A stretch of 64,000 nucleotides of DNA, taken from VXYL01 sp965203685. Its GTDB lineage: Bacteria > Pseudomonadota > Gammaproteobacteria > Pseudomonadales > Azotimanducaceae. Of the stretch, positions 35,170 to 42,202 are shown one piece after another. How positions within the stretch are numbered: the first letter of the stretch is position 1; each line of letters begins with the position of its first letter. A program made the position numbers and the translations under genes. Under the pieces are notes generated by a model, which was not told the origin of the DNA, did no database searches, and worked only from the letters and a program-made list of their open reading frames with translations. The DNA lies in the NCBI GenBank assembly GCA_965203685.1, contig OZ241908.1:3472001-3536000 (forward strand), read 5' to 3'.

Positions 35170-35253
35170 GGGAACGTCCTCGGATCGCCCGGCGTGACGG
35201 TCATTGAGCCATAATCGAAGCATCGGCTACAACGCCACCGACGTAAGCAACCC

Positions 35254-35748
35254 ATGACCGAACTGACCTACGTGACGGACGAGATGCGCGCGGCGCAAGG
35301 CCAATGGGGCGAACCGTGGACGGCGCCACCGATCACGGACACCGACATCCGGCGCTGGGCGATGGCCACCTTCTATCCCGAGCAGCCGCCGCGCATCTAC
35401 TGGGACGCCGACTACGCCGCCACGACGCAGTGGGGCGGCATCGTGGCACCACCGGACTTCAACCCGTTCGCCTGGCCGGTCGAACGGCGCAGTCGGGGCG
35501 GCTCGCCCGGTTTGGCCGGACGCCGCCCCGACGGCAAACCGCTAACGGGCATGAACGGCGGTCAAACGGATACCTACGGTGTACCGATGCGTCCCGGCGA
35601 CGTGATCAGCGCGCGCAACCGCCTCGTCGACTGGTGGGAGCGCGAGGGCCGGTTGGGTCATACTCTCTATGTTCGCTCGGAGATCGAGTGGCGCAACCAG
35701 AACGACGAACTGGTGCGCACGCGGTTTTCCATCGGCATTCGCTACTGA
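35254..35748 (+). CDS. FAS1-like/MaoC N-terminal hot-dog protein
   Basis: A 164-residue hot-dog domain. PPITDTDIRRWAMATFYPE and TQWGGIVAPPDFNPFAWP are typical of the MaoC-dehydratase N-terminal (FAS1-like) group, which pairs with a catalytic MaoC subunit to hydrate enoyl-CoA esters. PMRPGDVISARNRLVDWWER continues the fold. The partner is probably the next gene, 27 bases downstream. The pair heads the catabolic run that contains the intron. Confidence 0.8.
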   Translation: MTELTYVTDEMRAAQGQWGEPWTAPPITDTDIRRWAMATFYPEQPPRIYWDADYAATTQWGGIVAPPDFNPFAWPVERRSRGGSPGLAGRRPDGKPLTGMNGGQTDTYGVPMRPGDVISARNRLVDWWEREGRLGHTLYVRSEIEWRNQNDELVRTRFSIGIRY

Positions 35749-35775
35749 GGCCATTGGTTAAGGAGGGACTTTAGG

Positions 35776-36195
35776 ATGAGCGTCAACTTCGACGACGTAA
35801 ACGTGGGCGATGAACTACCGAAGTGGTCGCGCAAAACCAGCTTCGCCGAGTGGAACCGCTACGCGGCGGTGAACGAGGAATTCGTGCCCTTCCACATGGA
35901 TGACGAGGCCGGACGCCGTGCCGGCAACGAGCAGGGCGCGTTCGGCATGGGCAACCTGCGCTACGCCTACATCGTCAATGCGCTGCACGCGTGGATCGGC
36001 GACACCGGCGTGGTCCGCGAGGTCGGCTGCCAGTACCGGGCGATCAACCAGAAGGACGACGTGCTGACCGTCATTGGGGAGATCACCGACAAGCGCACCG
36101 AGGACGGCGAGAAGCGCGTCTACCTCGACATCAACGTCGTCAACCAGCAAGGCGGCGCAACCTGCCCCGGCCACGCGGTCGTCGCGCTTCCGTAG
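35776..36195 (+). CDS. MaoC-like hot-dog dehydratase subunit
   Basis: A 139-residue single hot-dog domain. SVNFDDVNVGDELPKWSRKT is the usual N-terminus of MaoC-type hydratases, and the helix is FHMDDEAGRRAGNEQGAFGM. The classical D-x(4)-H hydratase motif is not plain: FVPFHMDDEA gives His and Asp close together in the expected region. Likely forms a heterodimer with the preceding protein and acts on a CoA thioester. A GGAGGG precedes the ATG. Confidence 0.78.
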   Translation: MSVNFDDVNVGDELPKWSRKTSFAEWNRYAAVNEEFVPFHMDDEAGRRAGNEQGAFGMGNLRYAYIVNALHAWIGDTGVVREVGCQYRAINQKDDVLTVIGEITDKRTEDGEKRVYLDINVVNQQGGATCPGHAVVALP

Positions 36196-36232
36196 CGCCC
36201 TCGAGCGCCGATGGCGACGGAAGAGCCTCGTC

Positions 36233-36262
36233 GGTGCGCGGATGTCCTCGTCCGCATTCCGC
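36233..36262. repeat. Dispersed intergenic palindromic repeat, copy 3
   Basis: GGTGCGCGGATGTCCTCGTC followed by CGCATTCCGC. It differs from the copy at 25426 at only a few bases, and the changes (C to T, A to T) fall in the loop or keep a G-T pair in the stem. It sits between the MaoC-like gene and the amidohydrolase gene. Confidence 0.6.
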
Positions 36263-36302
36263 CCATGCGTCCGCATAGCCCATTACCCACCATGGGTCCG
36301 TC

Positions 36303-37487
36303 ATGACCTACGCCGGCGATCGCGTCATCTACGACGCTGACAGCCACCTGATGGAGTTGCCGGATTTCCTCGCGCGCAATACTCCCCACGCGATGCGCCG
36401 ACAGATCCCCGACTTGAGCGACATCCGCCTAGCCGACGTCGGCGACCGGATGCGCTCCCTCGAAGGCATGCAAGCCCACAGCGCCGAGACCGTCGCCGAA
36501 CTGACGGCTCTCGGCGACCGGCTGACCCGCGGCCCGAAGTGGCACGACGCCCTCGGCGCATTCAACGGCACTGAGCGGGGAGTCGCCCTCGATCTTCTCG
36601 GCTTCAAGCGCCAGGTCGTCTTCTCGTCGTTCTGCGCGACGAAGATCTTCGATGCGCCGGACGTCACGGCCCGCTACGCGGGGGCCGAAGCGCACAACCG
36701 TTCCATGGCCGAGTTCTGCGCCGCCGATGAACGCCTGATCGGCGTCGCCCTCGCACCGCTCGACGAACCCCAGCATGCCCTCAAACTCATCGACGACGCC
36801 CTCGACCTAGGACTCGGTGCGATCTGGATCCCGTCCCGTGCCCCGGGCGGACGTTCGCCCGGCCACCCGGCCCACGACCCCATCTGGGCACGCCTCGCCG
36901 AGGCCGGTGTGCCATTCATCCAGCACGTTGGCAGTTCCACGTTGTCGGTCCCCAACGAGTGGATGAACGACGGGCACTCGGAGCGGCAGAGCGCCCGCGG
37001 CCGCGCCGAAGTCATCGGCTCGAAGGACCTGACCGTGATCTTCCAAGCGGCGCAACGATTCATCTCGGTACTGGTACTCGACGGCGTTCTCGAGAAGTTC
37101 CCGGCCTTGAAGGGCGGCGTGATCGAACTCGGCGCGGGTTGGGTGCCAGACACCATCCGCCGCCTGGACCATGCGGTCGACATCTGGGCGCGATCCGAGC
37201 CGCACCTCGCCGAATTCGAGAGAAAACCATCGGAGCAGTTCCACGATCAACTCCGCTTCACGCCCTATCCGTTCGAAGATGTCGGCGCGTTGATCAGGGA
37301 GTCGACGCCGGAGTTGTACCTGTTCTCGTCGGACTACCCGCACGCCGAGGGAGGCCGCGATCCCATCGGCCGGTTCTCGCGGGCCCTCGCCGAGACCGAC
37401 GCCCGGGACCAAGCGCGGTTCTTCGGCGGCAACTTCCGTGATCTCTATGTGCGACGTGAAAGTCGCACTTCTCGTGCAGGTGACTGA
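36303..37487 (+). CDS. Amidohydrolase-2 family protein, 3' end interrupted by a group II intron
   Basis: A PF04909 TIM-barrel hydrolase: DADSHLMELPDFL (metal His), PFIQHVGSSTLS, VIELGAGWVPDTIRR and FSSDYPHAEGGRDP (metal Asp). The true coding part ends with FFGGNFRDLY at 37448. The next 12 codons and stop (to 37487) belong to the group II intron. After splicing, exon 2 adds Pro-Ala and a TGA at 40916-40918, giving 384 residues, in line with the 383-residue paralogue at 48483. IBS2 and IBS1 of the intron are in the last 15 bases of this exon. The last three exon codons overlap the restored start of the next gene. Confidence 0.88.
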   Translation: MTYAGDRVIYDADSHLMELPDFLARNTPHAMRRQIPDLSDIRLADVGDRMRSLEGMQAHSAETVAELTALGDRLTRGPKWHDALGAFNGTERGVALDLLGFKRQVVFSSFCATKIFDAPDVTARYAGAEAHNRSMAEFCAADERLIGVALAPLDEPQHALKLIDDALDLGLGAIWIPSRAPGGRSPGHPAHDPIWARLAEAGVPFIQHVGSSTLSVPNEWMNDGHSERQSARGRAEVIGSKDLTVIFQAAQRFISVLVLDGVLEKFPALKGGVIELGAGWVPDTIRRLDHAVDIWARSEPHLAEFERKPSEQFHDQLRFTPYPFEDVGALIRESTPELYLFSSDYPHAEGGRDPIGRFSRALAETDARDQARFFGGNFRDLYVRRESRTSRAGD

Positions 37488-38771
37488 TATGAAAGCAGAA
37501 ATGCCGGATTACACGACACCTGTAGACCAGCCGCAAAAGCGGTTTTGCCAACCTGCATTGGGGGTCCTACGGACACCCACAACCGCCAGATTTGCTGCAT
37601 TCCCCGTCCTATGGACGGCGCAGCGTCTCGCATCGCAGGGCAACGAAGCCACCTTGAGCGGTCCAAGCGGAGACCCGGCGCGAGCCGGATATCTAGCTGC
37701 ACAGGCCCGGTGTTCAACATCGGGTGCAAGCAGCATCGAGCAGCAATCGGACCATAGTGGAAGCGTCAGCCGACACGACCGGATCGACATGGAGACCACC
37801 GACCGAGCGGCGATAAACCGCAAAGAAGGAGCGTCCACGCTGCAGCCAAAAAGGGGTCGAGAGGCTACACACTACCCTGAAACGGCGACGTCTACGGACG
37901 TTTACGGCCATAGCAAACGAGGCGAGGACCACATCTTCGGATGTTTGGTCACTCGTCCACGTGCGAAGCCACAAAGTGTGTGTACAACCGTGCGACGTGC
38001 GGAACCGCAAGGCGAAACGCGAAACACGGGGCTCCCAGAGCCAAAGAGAAGTGCTGCAAAGCCGTCCGAGCAATTGTCCCATCGCTGGTCCATTTACCAA
38101 CGCAACGGGACCGGATATGCAGCTAACCGTAGCCTACGGGCAGTGCATCGCTGGCAACGGCGATGTGCGAAGCGCCCCGACAATGTACCCCCTCGAACCA
38201 GAGGCCCGGCAACCGTGAGGAAGCCGGTGGAGTCTGCAAGCTACAACAGCGGACAAGGGGCTAGGCTGGCGGGCAAGGTGAACGTAAGTGAATGGCCTTT
38301 AAACGTCGTAACACGGAACAAGCGGAAGTAGCTATGACGCTTGAACCAAAACGGTACGTAGTCGGTTCTGCCCTTATAGAGTGGGCAGACGCTGCCTATA
38401 TGACTACCGGCGAAGAAGCCACACCTACCCCCGCCCCGTTGCTCAGACGGAACTCGGTAAGCCCGTCACTGCGCCCCTTCGGGGGCAGGGGAGCCGCAAG
38501 GCGACCTGTTGCAGTAGCGGGTAGAAGAACGCGGAGAAAGCGAATGCTGCGCTGTAATGGCGCGGATACCGGGATGAAACATGCCCGGCGGGGAAACCCG
38601 TGCCCACTTCCACATGGTCGCTCATCGCGAGATGACCGGCTGAACCCCGCAAAAGAGAACCCGACACGGCTCGTGCCGTGCCGGGAACTCATAACCCTGA
38701 AGGAGGGCAAACCTGTCGCCCCCTTCGGGGACGCGACGAGTTTCGCTTTCCTTCGCAAGAAGGAGGATAGC

Positions 38772-40457
38772 ATGCAAGTGCAACGCTCTGACGCGGTGTC
38801 TGCGTCCCCCCGCTGTCCCGCCGAATGGCACCAGATCGACTGGAGCCGGGTAGAACGGACAGTTCGGGGTATGCAGGTACGCATCGCGAAGGCAACGCAG
38901 GAAGGCAACTGGCGCAAGGTGAAAGCCGTGCAAAGGATGTTGACCCGCTCGTTTTGTGGCAAGGCGTTGGCCGTGAAACGAGTGACCGAGAACCAAGGGA
39001 AACGAACACCGGGTGTGGACGGAGTACTTTGGGAGACGCCAACAGCCAAGCGCGCAGCGATCGACTGCCTGACGCGGAAAGGATACAGGCCCTCGCCCTT
39101 GCGGCGGGTGTACATCCCGAAAGCGAACGGCAAGCTGCGCGCCCTCGGCATCCCGACCATGAGGGACCGCGCCATGCAGGCGTTACACCTGCTAGCGTTG
39201 GCTCCCGTAGCTGAGACTACGGCTGACCGGAACTCCTATGGGTTCCGTACAGGCCGATCCACGACCGACGCAATCTGCCAATGCCATCAGGTGTTCGGCA
39301 AGCGCGGCAGTTCGGAGTGGGTACTCGAAGCAGACATAGAAGGGTGCTTTGATCACATCGATCATGACTGGCTGATCCGCCACGTCCCCATGGACAAGGC
39401 GGTGCTGCGCAAATGGTTGAAGGCTGGCGTGGTCGACCTAGGCCAGCTACAGACCACCGATGCCGGAACGCCGCAGGGAGGGATCATTTCCCCGACCTTG
39501 GCGAACTTGGCATTGGACGGGCTTGAAAAGCTGCTCGCCGACACGTTCGGCGCTCGGCGCAGCCACAAAGCGGAAAAGCACAAGGTCTACATGGTGCGAT
39601 ACGCGGACGACTTCGTGATCTCCGGTAGCTCGCGAGAGCTGCTTGAGGAACGGGTGAAGCCGCTGGTGGAACAGTTCCTCGCGGAACGGGGGCTCCGGCT
39701 CTCCGAAGCCAAGACGAAAGTCACGCACCTAAGCCAAGGCTTTGACTTCCTCGGCTGGCACGTACGCCGTTATCCCAACGGTAAAGTGTTGGTCAAGCCG
39801 TCGCGAAAGAACGTGAACGCGTTCCTAGCCAAGGCAAGGGAGACCATCAAGGCCAACCGGACCGCCGCGCAAACGGCCCTGATTCGGGAATTGAACCCGC
39901 TCCTTCGGGGGTGGGGGAACTACCACAAGAGTCAGGTCGCAAGCAAAGCGTTCCACCGTGCCGATTCGCAAGTGTTCGCCGCCCTATGGCGGTGGGCGCG
40001 ACGAAGACACCCGCGAAAGGGACGCCAATGGGTACGCCAGCGCTACTGGCACACCAGAGGCAACCGGCAGTGGGCGTTCGCTGCACCAGCGTTCGACAGC
40101 CGCGGCAACGCGGTGACGGTCGAGTTGGCCAGCCTCGCAAGCGTCAAAATTCGTAGGCACCCGAAGGTGAAGGCGGACTTCAATCCGTACGATCCGGCTT
40201 GGGAGCAGTATGCGGAGGAACGGCGCACAGCGGCGATGAGCGACAAGCTCGGATACCGCGCGCAGGTGCTGAGCCTGTACCGGCGGCAGGAGGGTAATTG
40301 CGCCCATTGCGGCGCACCCATCACTTGGGAGAGCGGATGGCACGACCACCATATCGTGTACCGCACTCACGGGGGTAGCAATGCCCTCGACAACCGGGTG
40401 CTGGTTCATCCGAACTGCCACGCGCAAATCCACCACACATCCACGACGGCAGCATGA
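38772..40457 (+). CDS. ltrA: Group II intron reverse transcriptase/maturase with HNH endonuclease
   Basis: A 561-residue multidomain protein. The ATG at 38772 has AAGGAGG just upstream; the open frame extends further 5' through ribozyme sequence. Order of domains: N-terminal RT0/RT1 (KRTPGVDGVLW), RT palm with VYMVRYADDFVISG (YADD active site), maturase X domain (LNPLLRGWGNYHK), then an HNH endonuclease with NCAHCGAPITW, WHDHHIVYRTHGG and HPNCHAQIHH. It binds the intron RNA to assist splicing, nicks the target strand and copies the intron. All key residues are present. The stop overlaps the next small ORF. Confidence 0.95.
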   Translation: MQVQRSDAVSASPRCPAEWHQIDWSRVERTVRGMQVRIAKATQEGNWRKVKAVQRMLTRSFCGKALAVKRVTENQGKRTPGVDGVLWETPTAKRAAIDCLTRKGYRPSPLRRVYIPKANGKLRALGIPTMRDRAMQALHLLALAPVAETTADRNSYGFRTGRSTTDAICQCHQVFGKRGSSEWVLEADIEGCFDHIDHDWLIRHVPMDKAVLRKWLKAGVVDLGQLQTTDAGTPQGGIISPTLANLALDGLEKLLADTFGARRSHKAEKHKVYMVRYADDFVISGSSRELLEERVKPLVEQFLAERGLRLSEAKTKVTHLSQGFDFLGWHVRRYPNGKVLVKPSRKNVNAFLAKARETIKANRTAAQTALIRELNPLLRGWGNYHKSQVASKAFHRADSQVFAALWRWARRRHPRKGRQWVRQRYWHTRGNRQWAFAAPAFDSRGNAVTVELASLASVKIRRHPKVKADFNPYDPAWEQYAEERRTAAMSDKLGYRAQVLSLYRRQEGNCAHCGAPITWESGWHDHHIVYRTHGGSNALDNRVLVHPNCHAQIHHTSTTAA

Positions 40458-40687
40458 TGGCAAAGGCAAGAGACGGAAACTCGCGCACTACCCGAATCGG
40501 TTACTGGAACCGAAACGACCAACTGTGCCTTGGCACACGAGGAGAAATCGGGATAGCTAAGGACGAAAGAGTTTTCGTGCTCGTTTGCCTAAACTGCCTA
40601 CACACCTACCGCACATATGGAGGCGATGTCTTCCAGCGGAAGTGCCCAGAGTGCGGGAAAGGCCGACCGGAGATCGCATATCGATGA
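40454..40687 (+). CDS. Intron-borne small zinc-ribbon protein
   Basis: A 77-residue protein encoded inside domain IV, starting ATGATG in a 4-base overlap with the maturase stop. It has two Cys pairs, LVCLNCLHTYRT and KCPECGKGRPE, spaced about 20 residues apart, giving a compact zinc ribbon. The N-terminal third is polar and basic (TTRIGYWNRNDQLCLG). No family function known to me. Coupling to the maturase suggests it is made together with it, and it might bind intron RNA or DNA; that is inference. Confidence 0.55.
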   Translation: MMAKARDGNSRTTRIGYWNRNDQLCLGTRGEIGIAKDERVFVLVCLNCLHTYRTYGGDVFQRKCPECGKGRPEIAYR

Positions 40688-40788
40688 AGAAAACGCTCAA
40701 AGAAATGCTCAAATGGCACAACATCGTCGCCATAATCATTGGCGCCATGTTGTGGGTCTGGCTAATGCCTGATGGATGCGCAACATAA
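40684..40788 (+). CDS. Intron-borne 34-residue membrane peptide
   Basis: A very short frame starting in an ATGA overlap with the stop of the zinc-ribbon ORF. The sequence has a basic-amphipathic start (KKTLKEMLKWHN) and one hydrophobic stretch (VAIIIGAMLWVWLM), then DGCAT and stop. The unbroken chain of overlaps (maturase, ribbon, peptide) is evidence that it is translated. It could be a small toxin-like or regulatory peptide, or simply decaying cargo. Confidence 0.4.
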   Translation: MKKTLKEMLKWHNIVAIIIGAMLWVWLMPDGCAT

Positions 40789-40834
40789 CTCGGTCGCGAT
40801 ACCGGCTCCCCAAAAGGAGCTTCGTCAGCGGCTT

Positions 40835-40909
40835 GAGCCGTATGCGGGGAAACTCGCACGTACGGTTCTTAGGGGAGGGGTAGCCAGCAATGGCTATCCC
40901 TTACCCGAT
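40835..40909 (+). ncRNA. Group II intron domains V and VI
   Basis: Domain V is the 34-nt hairpin from GAGCCGTATGCG through the GGGAAAC loop region to TCGCACGTACGGTTC, with the catalytic AGC triad. Three bases later domain VI forms a 9-bp stem, GGGGTAGCC with GGCTATCCC, around AGCAAT. A basal GGG/CCC stem leaves a bulged A at 40903 as branch point. The last two bases are AT, matching the AY rule. The ATG in the domain VI loop is also the apparent start of the downstream hydrolase frame. Confidence 0.9.
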
Positions 40910-41756
40910 CCCGCCTGACCTCCTCGCCATCGTTCTGCGCGTCGTCCTGGTCGGCGGCGGCATCTACCTCGCGTTCTGTGCGCTGCTTTGGGCCGTTCAG
41001 GACCGCATGATCTTCCATCCGCAGCCGCTGACCTACCCGCCCATCCACCGGGCGGCGGACTCTGTCGAGATCCCGAACGCTGGCGAGACATTGCGCGGCT
41101 GGATCGTCAACGAACACAGTCGCGGGCTCCTGGTTGTCTATTTCGGTGGCAACGCCGAGGAGGTGTCCGGGAACATTCCCCGATGGGCGGGCTTCCCGGC
41201 AACCGTGGTGCTGGTGAACTATCGGGGTTTCGGCCAAAGCACCGGAACGCCGTCCGAACGCGGCCTGGTAGACGACGCGAAAGCCATCGTCCGTTGGGCG
41301 CGGGAGCGCTGTCCGGACCGACCGCTCGTGCTCTTCGGCATGAGCCTCGGCTCCGGCGTGGCGGCGCTGGCCGCTGCGGATACCTCGCCCGACGCCCTCA
41401 TCATCATCAGCCCGTACCGGAGCGTCGAGCACATCGCGCGCAGCCGATTCCCGATCTTCCCGATCCGCTGGCTGCTACGGCACCCGTTCGATGCCGAGTC
41501 GGTCGCGGCGTCGATGCCAAGGACACTTGCATTCGCCTCGCCGACTGACCTCGTGATCCCGTTCGCGGAAAGCGCCGCCATGGTCGAAGCGCTCGGCGAG
41601 CGCGTCGAGTTCCACACCTACGATCTCGCCCACAACGCCTTCCTCGAACACGCCCCCGTGTGGGCCGAGGTGCGAGAATTCCTCTCTCCGTACACCACCC
41701 CGGAAACGATGCCCAATGACCGAAAGCAGCCAAGCCAGCCCCGCCCCGTTCCTTGA
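40890..41756 (+). CDS. Alpha/beta hydrolase (BEM46-like), 5' end interrupted by the intron
   Basis: As read it is 288 residues, starting from an ATG in the intron's domain VI loop. In spliced RNA the frame instead begins at GTG 37438 (Met-Ile-Ser-Ile, then exon 2 PPDLLAIVLRVV), overlapping the amidohydrolase stop. One N-terminal membrane helix (VLRVVLVGGGIYLAFCALL) anchors it. The nucleophile Ser is in VLFGMSLGSGVAAL, the acid Asp in FASPTDLVIPF and the His in DLAHNAFLEH. The family (BEM46/ABHD13-like) has mostly unknown substrates. The 3' end overlaps the VOC gene by 41 bases. Confidence 0.85.
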   Translation: MAIPYPIPPDLLAIVLRVVLVGGGIYLAFCALLWAVQDRMIFHPQPLTYPPIHRAADSVEIPNAGETLRGWIVNEHSRGLLVVYFGGNAEEVSGNIPRWAGFPATVVLVNYRGFGQSTGTPSERGLVDDAKAIVRWARERCPDRPLVLFGMSLGSGVAALAAADTSPDALIIISPYRSVEHIARSRFPIFPIRWLLRHPFDAESVAASMPRTLAFASPTDLVIPFAESAAMVEALGERVEFHTYDLAHNAFLEHAPVWAEVREFLSPYTTPETMPNDRKQPSQPRPVP

Positions 41757-42141
41757 CCTCGTCCCGCTGCTGATGTGCGCGGACGTCCAGGCGTCGATCC
41801 CCTTCTACACCGACGTGCTGGGGTTCAAGGTCACCGGCCGCCAGGACGATGTGGGCGCCACCGGCTTCGCTGCGCTCGCCAACGGTCGTGCCCGCGTCAT
41901 GCTGGCAAGTGGAACCTACGTGCCGGAAGCGCAGAAGGTGGATGGCCTGTACCCGCAGTCGAACTACTACTTCTACGTCGAGGATGCCGAAGCGCTGCGC
42001 CAGGCCGTGATCGACCGGGGCTGGCAGGCGACGGAGTGCGTCAAGCGCTTCTACGGCCTGCTGGAGTTCGAGGTCGTCGATCCCGACGGCCACGTGCTGT
42101 TGTTCGGCCAGGACCTGGAGGACGGCGACGCGGCCAGTTAA
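41716..42141 (+). CDS. VOC-family (glyoxalase/bleomycin-resistance fold) protein
   Basis: A 141-residue protein with two beta-alpha-beta-beta-beta units. LVPLLMCADVQASIPFYTDV and VLGFKVTGRQDD start the first; YFYVEDAEALRQAVIDRGW starts the second, ending in EFEVVDPDGHVLLFGQDLE. The Glu in that last strand is a usual metal ligand. VOC proteins include lyases, epimerases and binding proteins; the reaction is unknown. It overlaps the hydrolase gene and precedes the acyl-CoA synthetase, within the catabolic run. Confidence 0.82.
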   Translation: MTESSQASPAPFLDLVPLLMCADVQASIPFYTDVLGFKVTGRQDDVGATGFAALANGRARVMLASGTYVPEAQKVDGLYPQSNYYFYVEDAEALRQAVIDRGWQATECVKRFYGLLEFEVVDPDGHVLLFGQDLEDGDAAS

Positions 42142-42202
42142 GGAACCGCGGACCGGTTGAACTACAATCCGTCGTTCCGCGACCACAGGTAAGAGCAACG
42201 CC

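Larger units (their letters stand above)
37449..40909 (+). mobile_element. Group II intron with LtrA-type ORF and extra small ORFs
   Basis: It begins with the consensus GTGCGAC and ends with domain VI and a terminal AT. IBS1 CTCTAT (37443-37448) pairs perfectly with EBS1 ATAGAG (38376-38381), which lies in the loop of a 7-bp hairpin (38367-38389). IBS2 TTCCGTG (37434-37440) pairs perfectly with EBS2 CACGGAA (38312-38318). Domain V is at 40835-40868. The 3' end at 40909 places the bulged A of domain VI (40903) at position -7 and restores both flanking reading frames. The 5' ribozyme part (1.3 kb before the ORF) is longer than usual. Probably active, as the RT and HNH domains are intact. Confidence 0.9.

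Noticed and set aside
37438..38331. A 297-codon open frame from the hydrolase GTG into the intron
   Set aside because: It runs through ribozyme domain I, including the EBS2 element; composition is arbitrary and no family is recognisable. The first 11 bases are the real exon start of the hydrolase, the rest is chance.
37449..40904. Intron 3' end placed after TTAC (40904)
   Set aside because: AC would satisfy the AY rule, but it leaves the amidohydrolase without a stop, fuses it to the hydrolase, and puts the bulged A next to the splice site. The end at 40909 fits the branch position and restores both genes.
37990..40909. Intron starting at the second GTGCGAC
   Set aside because: The bases before 37990 do not match EBS1 or EBS2, whereas those before 37449 match both perfectly.
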